Positions 45,401 to 57,400 of a stretch of DNA of 64,000 nucleotides are shown one piece after another. Source of the stretch: Pogona vitticeps (lineage: Eukaryota > Chordata > Lepidosauria > Squamata > Agamidae); the NCBI RefSeq assembly GCF_051106095.1, contig NC_135785.1:94157001-94221000 (forward strand). The letters run 5' to 3'. The position numbers were made by a program, and so were the translations under genes. Positions within the stretch are counted from its first letter, which is position 1. Each line of letters opens with the position of its first letter. The notes beneath the pieces are model-generated. The model was not told where the DNA came from. It did no database searches and worked only from the letters and a program-made list of their open reading frames with translations.

Positions 45401-48400
45401 TGAAAAGTCTGCAAGTCGAGCCGTCTGTAAGTCGAGGGTCCACTGTATCCGGTATACTCCTGCAGTGTTGAGGGGGTCCCTTCTGTCCTTTGCTGACCAT
45501 AACATTTGTTGTATTTTTGTGGTGGGCTTGAATACTGTTTGTAGGTTGTGTTTTTTCAAAAGTTTCCCCATGCGGTCCATGACCCCTTTGATGTATGGCA
45601 GAAGTACTTTATTTTTGGGTGGCTGTTTTTCTTCTTTAGTTCGGTGTTGTTTTCTTGGTTTGATGGCTCTTGTGTTTTTCTCTTTACAGTGGGGTCTCGA
45701 CCTACGAACGGTCCGACTTGCGTACTTTTCGACGTACGTACAGCTCCAGCTGCAAAATTTCGGATCGACTTGCGGCCAGAGCTTCGACGTACGGACTGAA
45801 AAGGCAGGGGAAAAGGGCGGGAAATTCAAACCGTTGGTGGCGAAGAGGCTGCTTCTTTCGCTCTTTCGCACCAACGGTTTGGAAAAGGGAGGCGATGGGA
45901 AAGCCCAACCAGAGCAAGCGAAGGGCAGCGCAGCAGCGGCGGTGAGAAGGTCTTGCTCCCCAGCCGGGGAAACCTATTAAGGAGAGACTCCCTAGCCATC
46001 GGTGGGAACCCACCCCTCCCCCCTGCTCAGCGCCCGATGGATTTCCCCCATCGCCGGGGCTCTTACATGCAGCCGGAAGCTGGGCTGGCCGTTCCTTGCA
46101 AGCCGGGGCTATTTGCAGGCGAGTTCTCCCTGGCTTCTGTCATCGCTAAGGGGAAGCCGCCCAGGGCCTCTTCGGCGCGGCGGTAATCGATGCCGGCCAG
46201 CCCTCGCCTGTGCTGATGACTTTAGGCATGCTGGGGTCTGCGTGGCCACCGCAGGAGGAGCAGCAGAGAAGCTGCAAAGCTGCCCGGTGGGGGAAAAAGC
46301 CCTGATCGGCTCCCGCCGTTCTCCCCCCCCCCGCCCGGCTTCTCCGCTGCTGAAACCACCATTGGGGCAACCCTTTGGGAGAAGCCGGGTGGCGGGGAAG
46401 AAAGGCAGGAGCCGATCCGGCCTCTCTCCTTCACCGCGCGGCGTCTCCTGCAGCGCTGCGCCTGATGGCGGTTTTGGCAGCGGAGGAGGAGAAAGGCAGC
46501 GGGGGTGGCCAGGCTCGGTGGCCAGAGCCTTGGCCCGGCAGCGGGGGTTAGAATCCAGGAGGCCTTCTGGCAGTGGGGGTGCAGGTAAGGTTCTGCTTTT
46601 TGCTTCTTTAAAACTTTTTTTTTTTTGTCTTTTGCAGGGTGGGATTGGGCTGGTGGGGTTATGTTTGTGTTTGTTTTGTTTTTTTGCAGCCCCTGGGCTT
46701 GCAGTGTTTTAGTTTTTGGGGGTATTTTTTTCCTGTGGGTCTGTGCTTAAATGTGCTGGGTTGCAAAGACTGGGCTAAAAATTTCAAAAGTGCTTTTAAC
46801 ACTGTTCCCTGCCTCCCCCCCTCCATTCCTTGCCTCCCCCCTCCGTTCCTGAACTCTTCTTGACCTAAGAAAAAATAAAAAATACTGTATATCCCCATCT
46901 AGTGGTAGAAGGCAGAATAGCAGCTTCCCATTAGTTTCTATGGTCCGGAAAGAGCAGATACGGATTAAATGGTTTTCAATGCATTTCTATGGGAAATGCA
47001 CATTCGACCTACGAACTTTTCGACTTGCAGACTGCCTTCCAATACGGATTAATTACTTAAGTCGAGACCCCACTGTATTATAAAAATACTAACAAAATAA
47101 TTTCCACTTAAATATTGAATATGTTTGAATATAACATTTAAACCAAACATGCTAAAACAGAAAAAAATTTAGAGCACTGAAAAATTGTTCAGTCCTACGT
47201 TTTCTAGAAAACCCACATCACTGCTGAAGAAGCTCCTTGGATGAGTAGTGAAATATTTCAACCTAATAAGAAAGAAGTCCAGTTACCATGACTAAACTTC
47301 CAGATAACCCCACCTGGATGACTGAGAATCTTCACAGATACTCTGCTGAAAATGTTTCCTCAGTTGTGCAGTAGATTTTAGAAACCTATCAATGACAATC
47401 ACAATTTTAAGAAGCATAAGCTCCTGTGTGAGAGAGACCAGGCCCAGAAATGCATCTAATACCATGCTTACCAATGGATGCGTTAAGTCAGTCAGTCAGT
47501 CAGTCAGAAACCTTTATTGGCATACTGAGTACAGTAAAACAGACAAATACAATAACATACAACTAAAATGTTCACTGGGTAACGGGTAGGAAGAGCCAGC
47601 CAAGAGCATATTTAGGGCTCTTCATTCTGCGAGACCGTGCTACGACGTCTCTGCATGATGGCATATACGTATCTGGCAGTTGGTAAGTTCCTTAATATTG
47701 CCACTTAGAAGATGCTGCATTTTCCTCATATCATCCCATCCGGAATGGGAGGAGAGAAAAGCGCACAGATGGGACAGGCGAATATCCTTGTACAGAGTAC
47801 AGTAAAATAGCATGTGCTGCAGGGATTCAACCACTCCCTGACCACACGGGCAAAGTCTCAGTTCTATTGGTAAACCCTTGTACCTGCCCTGCACTATGTT
47901 CGATGGTACTATATTGCATCTGGCAAGGGTAAAAGCCCATCGTTCTTGTGGCTGTTCTAAGTGATAGAGATAGCTCGGTCTACAGCCATAGCTGAGGGGC
48001 AACTGAAAATGGAGTGGAGAGCAGACTCTTTGGGCAGCGCTGTGCAGAGATTGCCCCTCTATATCCAAAACCCTTTTTTTGATTGTTGGAAACACCCTGG
48101 AGGGGGGTATTGAGCCCAGTAAGTCTGGTGACAGCCCCAGGGTCTTGATTTTCTTAAGAAATAGGGCAAGGCCTTTTGGGAACAGACTATCTGCCAAGAG
48201 CGCTTGGAATAAGATGTCCTTGGGTGAAAAGAAACAGATTTTAATCCAATATTTCAAGAATCTGAGCCAGGCCTGAGTCTCGATCTTGTGCTGGCCACCT
48301 TCAAGGCATAGAGCAGCATAAGATATTGCAGCATAAGGCGTTAAGTATCGTCTTTGTATAGCCATGTTTTTAATTAAAATGTTCTGCAGATTTAATTGAG

Positions 48401-51400
48401 TATTATTTCTTTCACCAGATGACAGTTTAACTTGTTAAGTCAAAATACTGTTGATAGTACCAAAATCACCAGTATATCCTTCCAAGTTATGGAGAATGAA
48501 CATTTAACTTTAATTTGATTCTGGCATGCTAAGCATACGTTTGTTCTAAGTCACTGTGTCCCTGAACCAAATGTGGATTGTATAAAGTAAGTGAGGCAGG
48601 GTAAATATCAGCAAGGGCTGTTTGAGCAAAGTCCTTTTAGTTATTTCTAAATCTGCTTCCTTTTAACTCTCTGATTTTCATCATTCCAGTATTCTCTCCC
48701 CCCCCATTTGAGTTTGATACTGAATTATCGCTTCCCCATTAATTATTCTTTTAGTAATATTTTAATTGACATTTTGATCTAGCTACTAATTTTGATTTCG
48801 TTTGTTGGCTTTTTCTTCCAATTTTTGTGTTTCTTTCATTTCTGCTACCCAACTCCCTGAACATACTGTTGATCTAATTCTTCCTCCATTTGCTCATCAC
48901 ATGTGTGTATAATACAGGTTCTGTTGGGTCCCTCAGTTTTTTTCTTTTTCTTTCCTCTATCTTTACTTTCCGTCTTTCCCCTTCCTCCTAAAACAGCCTA
49001 TCATGATTCATTTGGTTCTTATTAATTTTTGTTAGTCCTTCTTGATTCATCTTCTTGTTCTGCATCTGCTTTTCTCCAGACTGTATTCTTAAGTAGCTTT
49101 CTTCCTTGCTATTCTTTTTTCTTATAATATTCAACCATGTTTCTTTAACTGATATTTGTGTGTTAGTTCTTAATGGCCAGAATCCTACTGGAATTTTGGT
49201 CTAGTTTAAATGCAATGGTGTGAGTCAAAGCAGCAAATAGCAGTTAATTAACAGTACTCATATACCTATCTGTATTCCAGGTGATTGAAACCTTGCTGTG
49301 ACAAGGTCCGTCTTCAGCCGGGGGGGTTGGGTAGTAAAGGCGGGAAAAAGACACGGTGGAGAGTCTATTTCTTCCGAAGTAACAGGTTTATTTGAATGTA
49401 CACTCAACTCAACGGGATCAAACGGATCCTTCAACACTTCATCAGTCAAAACAGTATATCTCTTAGCTTTTATGACGGCTGGATTTAACTCTTCCCTTAC
49501 CAAGGAGCCGGGCCGAATCGTTCGCGATCCGTTAGCGGTTGAAGTGGGGCACTCCGTACGGCACATATGGTCCCACAACAGGGATGTGGGGCCCAATCCC
49601 CCTCTAGGGGCTTCTGTTGGAATTCTGGGCCCGGGCGGATAACTCTCCTGCCCCCACCAGGGTAGTTCGCTGGGAAAACCGAGACCCTCCATTCTAAGGG
49701 CTCATATACACGACCGCGTCCGCTAGATAGAGAAGGCTCTGGTAGCAATCCCCCACCTTTCTGTAGATTAGGGAAGCCTTGAGCCAGGTCAGTCTGGCCC
49801 TTCTCACCCATTATCCAGTCAGTCTGCACACCTCTATTCCCAGCTCGCCTTCCCCCAACCAACTAAACTCCCGCGCGTTTCTTTCCTTCCCTTTCACCTC
49901 CTCCCACATGATCAAGTCCAGTTCAGCTCCTCCCTCATCAACCAAACACACTTCTGTTGGTCTCCTCTGTAATTCTTCCTCGTGTTCTATCTCCACTAAG
50001 ATTCCCTCTGCACAACCACTCTCTTCCTTCGAGTCTTTCTCTTCTGAGGACGGCACACTCTGACCTACACCTTCACACTTGCATATTAGCTGTAATTTGC
50101 TGCTGTAACAAGGAACAAAATCCTGACAAGATTCTGCTGACTCTTTCCTTTCTCTGACTCTTTCACTTTCTCAGGCCAAAGGTTAGTCCTTTGTGCACAA
50201 ATTTTTTCTCCTCTTTTGTCACTCTCCTGTTCAGTTTTCATTTTCTTCTTTTCAGTGCTGAGCTGGTATTTCTCAGTCAGGATAGAGGTTACTTCTAGGT
50301 AGATGTGGCTGACTTTCATGGGACTAAAATAATCGAATTCAGAAATTGAGGTTTCCATTCCAGTCTTCAAACATAGACTTTGGCTCAATTTAAATGTTAC
50401 ACTAAACCATGGGTTGTGTTATCCATACTTGAGAACTGAAACAGGTTGGGCATCCAAACATATAGCCAACACTATAATTTGCTTGTCAATTTTCGTTACC
50501 TGTCGCAAGTCCAGTTGCCTCTAGAGGTGGGATAGTTACTGTAACTGAATTCTATTTGTATCAAATCATAGTTCCAGCATGGATTAATTTAGGTCTGCAA
50601 GACTATATGTGTAGGTTTAGGATATATGAATGTACCAGCCAATTAGAAACTTGGTACCAGCCATTTTGAAATTGTAATTTAAAACTTAACAAGTTTTCTA
50701 CATATATTGTTAAAGATTCTTCAGATATTGCTTGCATACATTGTTTGGAATGTTGACCTGTCTTTAACACAATAATTGATCTTTTAAAACTATTTCTTTT
50801 CTGTTATTGTGTAAATATTGTCTATGGAACTAGAAAAGTAAGAAAGCAAATACAAAATATGCACTGATAGAATATTAACAATGTACTGAACCAATTGCAG
50901 TGGTTATCATAAATGATAAGCTATGGTTTCCTTATAATGCTAGCTTATTATAATATATGAATCATATGACAAAAATCGATCTGTTTATGTATGTGTTTAT
51001 TCAGCTAAGTGTTGTCATATAGTAAGTTCCTATGAATAATATATACAGCGGTGCCCCACATGACAACGATAATCCGTTCTGTTAAAATCGCTATAAAGCG
51101 AAATCATCGTCATGCGAAAGTAAAAAACCCATTGGAATGCATTGAACACTGGTTAATGCGTTCCAGTTGGGGAAATACCTGCTCGTTTTGTGAAGATCCT
51201 CCATAGGAGAAGCCATTTTCGATCGCTGTCTTCCAGAAATAGGTCCGGAAAATAGCGGGGAGCCATTTTGAGAACCACCGATCAGCTGTTTCTAATCGTT
51301 GTCCAGCGAAAAAACGGTTCCTGAAGCAGGGAACTATTCACTGTTAAGCAAAAAACCCCATAAAAAACTCATTAAGCGATTTCATCGTGAAGCTGGGTCA

Positions 51401-54400
51401 TCGTCAACCGGGGCACCATTGTATTCTTCAGTAGTTTTTTACATAGCTGTGGTGCTTACTAGAAATTTTGGTGGAATCTAAGAAAAATTATCAAGTTTAG
51501 CATGGGAATACATTCATTTCTAATAGCCGAGCTTCCCTCCCCCAGTGGTTTTCTTCTCTGATATATAAAAAAGTTAATAGGATTTTACAGATTTAAACAT
51601 CCGAAGAAGTACTCACAGAGGGCGAATGCTGTATCTCTTAAATGTCTGTTTTGTGGTGCTGACAGGTGTGATTTCTACGTTGTGTGCTGTACCAAAAAAG
51701 GAGGGCTACCGAGGATTGTATAAAGGAAATGGAGCAATGATGATTAGAATCTTTCCATATGGTGCAATTCAGTTTACAGCTTTTGGCCAATATAAAGAGG
51801 TAATTCTTTTTTTTTTTACTACAGTACATATACAGTATTGGTTTAAAACGGATAAAACATGAACTATGTTGTGTAATTACCAGTTCTCTAGTGTTCATAT
51901 TTTGTTTTAATATTTATGGAAGACTAAATATCACTCTTACTATAAAAATATTCTACAAGTTCATTGAAATATTGAAAGTAAAATATTTTCTGACATCCAT
52001 ACATAGGCTATTAATAATTTTACCTTTGCAAGCCCAGGCAAAAATAAGAACAAAACAGTGCAGTGATTATTGTGGGGTAGATTAAAATGGAATGCAGATA
52101 AAATGACATTCCACTTGTTTTTGGATCCATTTGCTAGTTCGTTACCTTGAAAAAATTATATGGTCTGTGCTTTGCATATGCCCCCTTTATGTGATCTCTT
52201 GTGAGGTTAGATGGTTCACATGTATTCTTTTATCAAAGAAGATCAGCAGAGATACCATGAGAGGACTCTCAGGAGAGTTTTTCGTTTCTATTAGAAATCG
52301 TTTTCCTGACAGTGGAGGTAGGGAATTGCTTTGTAGCCAAAACAGAATCATCAGGAGAAAAGTAGATAATTCACATTCTTTGGGGTGGAGAACCATTGAG
52401 TTTGCAGCACATAGAACTGTAAACTTTCCCAGCCAAAAAGCTCTACATGGATTGCATATACTCTGTAGCCAGAGTAGTTCAATACATGTTTTAAAAGGAA
52501 AATGGAAGATTAGTGGAGGGTGAAAAATAGAATGTTAGCTAGAGCTTTTTACTGTTTTACTGTATCCTATAGGACAGTGGTTACCAGCCTTGGGTTCCTA
52601 GATGTTCTTGAACTAAAATGGCCAGAAGCCTTCACACTTGCTGTGCTAGCCAGGGTTTCTAGCAGATATAATTCAAGAACATCTGGGGACCCAAGGTTGG
52701 GAACCACTGCTATAGGAGAATATGGTTGATGGCTGGCTGGAACTCTGAACACAAGAGCACTGATCCTGGGAGATGAAGTTACATTATAATGTTCTGTTGT
52801 ATATCTGTGTGTATGTTCTGATTTTACTGTTCTCTGTGTGTGACACTATGCATTTATAGACATTTTGTGCAGACTTTTTTGTAGTGAAAATGTAACATTA
52901 AAAATGAAAAGAAATTGTGCTTGTATTGAATTGTAGAGTGATGTTCACTTACCACGTACTAAGGAATATTTACTTTTTCACTGGAAACAATAATTTTGTA
53001 GATAATAAAGAAGAAGCTTGGTATTTCTGGGCATGTTCATCGGTTAATGGCTGGTTCTATGGCAGGTATTTTATGCTTCTGTATACTTTGTTAATTATTT
53101 CCATGCCAATTTCATTAATTTAAAAAGCAAAGTGTGTTGCTTATATACTGCCCCATAGCGCTTCAAGCACTCTCTGGGCAGTTTACAAGTTAATTATGCA
53201 GGCTACACATCCCCCCCCCCAGTGAGCTGGGTACTCATTATGCTGACCTCGAAAGGATAGAAGGCTGAGTCAACCTTGAGCCGGCTACCTGGGATTGAAC
53301 CCTGAGCTGTGAGCACAGTTTTGGCTGTAGAACAGAACTTTAACCACTGCACTACGAGGCTCTTTAATTAAGCTTTAGATTGAAATTTCTTAATTGAATA
53401 AAATGATGACCAATATGATCCGAAATGTTTGCATGTTCAGAGGTAACTATCTTTCAAACAGATACGCAGAATCTTGCAAGCTCTCCCACTCTCTTTTTCG
53501 GCTAGTTGTATTAACAAGGGAGAGACCAACAGAACTAAAAATCTTTTCATAAGAGGCCATATATGCACAGCTGGGAAACTCTCAAGAAAGGAATATTGTT
53601 GGCTGCCATCCTTTATTGCATGGTGAGTAAGACTGTGAGTAACCAAATGTTGCTGAATTATAATTCACATCTTCAGTGACATCTGGAGAGTCACAGATTG
53701 CTCTAGTCTGCTGTCTTTTCTCCAACTCGTGATAATCAGAGGTGAATATGTGGCCTGTTATTTTTGGTTGTCACAGCTAACAGCCAGTGCTGTACCTAGT
53801 TTCCTTGAATCTGTTTTAAAATGTCTTCTAATTTAATGCTTGTTAAAGCATCTCACCACTATGATCCTTAAGAAGAAATGCATGAGTTTTGTTTCGTAGT
53901 AGCCACAGGATTGTTTCATTTAGGCTAAGAGATTTCTGTGCCATTTAACTATAGAGCTATAGTTAAACTGTAGAAACAACAGTGTGACTGGTTCTAAAGT
54001 GCATTTTTAGTAAACCACTTGGGCTGCAGCATTCACACCTTTCTTAGTGTGAAGTCATGGTAGAATGTTATCTATTGTAAATGGAGAATTGATATACCAA
54101 AGAGGCAATCAGTCCTCACATTTCTGAGTTAAAAGGTACATTTACAAACAATTGCAGTTCTGATCTGGTGATTATTATTTCTTAATTTTCTTCCAATAAA
54201 ACTAATGTGTCAAGATAATTTGAACATTTAAAAACACAAAAAGAATTGGGGGGGAGGCTTCAGTAGTGCTTTTAAGATTAAAGTCATCTCACTCACAGCA
54301 GGGAGAAAAATCTCTGCATGAGAGTACTAGGAGGAAGATGCCATGAAAAGTCTATTGTAATGGATCTGTTTGAGAGGCACAGTTAAATGCTATGGTGGAA

Positions 54401-57400
54401 AAAACCCAATCTTGGATTTCCTGAGTCTTGTATAATTAAAATCTCAGTGGTAACACTTCATTGGTAAATAATTACCTTATAGTTTTTTTAAGGAAAAAAA
54501 GCCAATGGACTGAAGCGAAGAGGAGAAAAATGTTTCAAATAGAAGTGACCTTTATCACCCATTCCCATATGAAAATATTTTAGGAGCAAAGTGATCTGAG
54601 CTTTTAAAATTTTAAACAAAGGATTAAACATGTTTCTTATCATTATTTTCTGTCTATAGGAAATAGTATTAGAGTAAGTGTGCATTAAAAAAAATCACTT
54701 CAATTTCAAGAAGACGGGTTATTTTCATAATCAGAGTTTTTGTGGAACATCTAATCCTATGAAGAACCACAAAGTTCTGAACACCATGAAATATTCCCAT
54801 GTGTTGCTTCCATAATAAATATGTCCCCTAAACTATGGGGAATTAATTTATATGCGTGAAAAAATAAACTTGTCAATTGTAAATATCAATTTCAAAATTT
54901 TAAATTGACTATTTGCATTTCTTGGCAAGGTATGACTGCTGTAATATGTACATACCCTCTTGACATGGTGAGAGCACGTCTAGCATTCCAAGTAAAAGGA
55001 GATGACAAATACAATGGAATTATTCATGCATTCAAAACCATTTATGCAAAGGTAATTTTTTTTCATGGTTTTATATTTTGTGTTTCTAGTGTATGTTAAT
55101 ATTCTGAAATAGTTTTACTTGTTTATACATGAGAGATATCCTAAGAATTTTGAAGTACCTGCTATCTCGTGTGACAGTCTCATGTTCTTTTTTTAAAACA
55201 TTGTATATTTATTATACAGTCATTTATGAGAGTTCATATTGTAAACCAAACTGGAAAATATGCCCCAAAACAGCAAATTCAGAATAGCAAACAGAACATA
55301 GCATCTGAAATGAACAGACTTCAATTCTTTTGGGGCATGGGGATTAAACACTTTTCTGAAAAATTCCAGAGCAGGGTGTGTGTGCTTGAGAACATCCTAC
55401 TCCTTGTGTAGGCCAGACTAAATTCTATGTGAAGCCAGAGGTTGGGAGTTTGATTCCTCACTGTGCCTCCTTGGTAGGCTGGACTCGATGATCTATAGGG
55501 TCCCTTCTAAATCTGCAATTCTAAGATAATGATGCTGATGATGCTGAGTGTACTTTATGAACATATACTACCTGGTTTGGCCATCAAGTGGGATAGGGAA
55601 GAAACTAGTTTTAATGTCAGAAGGAGCATGTGGAGGAAGAGAGTGGAACTTTACATCCTCTGCTTCTTATCTTGCCACTCTGGCATTCCTTCAGCTATTT
55701 CTCCTCAGCTGGGGTTGTGTTTCCCTACCTGCTCATTTTGATATGGGAAACAGAAACAGTCCTATGTGCATGTCTAGTTTGACTGCAAGTACTGTATAAG
55801 ATGGAAACTGAAGCAGGGTCTCTCCAAAAGAACAAAACTAGGTCACAGTCAGAGCTTACATGACATAAGCATGTTCCTTGGGATCATTAAGACATTTTTT
55901 AAAAAAACCTGGTTGGTTAGCTCACTAAGTTAGGTCTCTAGCTGTGGAGCCAGAGGTTGGGAGATCAGTTCTTCAGTGTGCCCCCGGGAGAAGAGGCAGC
56001 TGGTCTGGCCAAGGGCAAGCTGCACAGTCCTAGGGTGTCACCAAAGGAAATCGTAAGCTGTAAGCCACTTCTAACTAGAAGACCATGGAAAAGGTCACCA
56101 TAAGTCAAATTGACTTGGTAGCACATAATTATTATATGAATTAATGGGTAGTTCAGTAGTTTAGGTATCTGGCTCTGGAGCCAGAGATTGGGAGTTTGAT
56201 TTAGCTCTGTTCGTCCATTACATGGACTGGACTCAGTGATCCATAGGGTCCCTTCCAGTTTTGCAGTTCTAAGATGATTATTATTAAGAGCCACGGCATT
56301 GCATTGTTCTGCTTAAGGCAAGCAACACTCTTGTATAATCTTTGGAATCCTAAATATTTAGTGCTCTTTCTTAGAAACAAGGTCTCTGATTGATACACTG
56401 TATAGAACATACTAGTGTAATTAATTCTGTGTAATACATAATGTGTCAAGGGTCTTACTTCCTTTGTTGTAGCATGTGAGGGAGAAAACTTATTTTAGAG
56501 ATCGGGAGCTAAGAATGAGAAAGGCTGCATTAAAAGGGGTTAGATGGCACCCTGGGGGTGGGGAGGAGAGTGAGTGTTGCGTGTTATCAGCATACTGATG
56601 GCACCAAATCACAAAACTTCAGATAACCCTCCCAGTGCTTCTATGTATATGTTGAATACCATGGGGGGCTCTGAGGGACCTCACAGGTCAATAAAGGTTC
56701 CCCTTGACAATTTTTGTCCAGTCGTGTCCGACTCTAGGGGGCGGCGCTCATCCCGCTCTTCAAGCCATAGAGCCAGCGTTTGTCCGAAGACAATCTTTCT
56801 GTGGTCACATGGCCAGTGTGATTTAGACACGGAACGCTGTTTACCTTCCCACCGAGGTGGTCCCTATTTATCTACTCGCATTTGCATGCTTTCGAACCGC
56901 TAGGTTGGCGGGAGCTGGGACAAGTGACGGGTGCTCATTCCGTTGCGTGGATTCGATCTTACGACTGCCGGATCTTCTGACCCTGCAGCACAGGCTTCTG
57001 CGGTTTAGCCCACAGCGCCACCACGTCCCTTCACAGGTCAATGGCCAGCATGTAAAATATATAAGATGACGTATAAATGAAGAAACTGAACTTTTACATG
57101 TTATATTCATAGTGATTAAATATTTAATTCTTTTTTTAAAATTCTGGTCATTGCTGGCTTCTTCGAAAAGGAAGGTGGCATGCAAGGATTTTATCGAGGT
57201 CTTTTACCAACAGTAGTAGGAATGGCTCCATATGCAGGTGAGTAATACATGAATTGGATGGACTCTTTCCTATTAAATCTCTTGATGTCTAATTATGATT
57301 TGCAAAATTGTTCATATGGTTTTTCTTAAGTTGGAAAACGACATACGTTCACTACTCTAGGATTTGCACAGATGTGCCACAGAAGGAGAGTGGCTGGAAA

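Larger units (their letters stand above)
44072..45686 (-). mobile_element. Penelope-like element, 3' part, with nested MITEs
   Basis: Minus strand: reverse transcriptase C-terminal and linker text (VLLPYIKGVMDRMGKLLKKH, NLQTVFKPTTKIQQML, 45450-45686), then the GIY-YIG endonuclease part (YIGT and later HREAIEIHKHQQNFNKKE-type, 44360-44735), then the terminal repeat with a hammerhead-like core (44072-44203). A Tigger-like element (44737-45445) splits the endonuclease part, and another (45687-47075) caps the upstream end. Fossil with a few breaks. Confidence 0.78.
39060..51665 (+). other. SLC25A16: SLC25A16 intron 2, repeat-rich
   Basis: 12.6 kb intron between a GTAAGC donor and a GCTGACAG acceptor. 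Its contents are listed separately. Non-repeat parts (39060-41300, 48370-49285, 50070-51045) hold no gene I can recognise. Confidence 0.85.
55052..57170 (+). other. SLC25A16: SLC25A16 intron 5, SINE cluster
   Basis: 2.1 kb intron holding four SINE copies between 55430 and 57033. Confidence 0.85.

Noticed and set aside
45257-45874. 205-codon minus-strand frame
   Set aside because: It crosses three different mobile elements (a MITE, Penelope, and another Tigger-like element), so it is not one gene.
46002-46712. 236-codon plus-strand frame
   Set aside because: It lies entirely inside a GC-rich Tigger-like element; low stop-codon density comes from GC content, and the translation is Arg/Gly/Pro-rich with no known domain.
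23795-57033. tRNA genes suggested by A and B boxes
   Set aside because: The boxes belong to SINE heads with Bov-B- or L2-like tails; no intact cloverleaf was evident.
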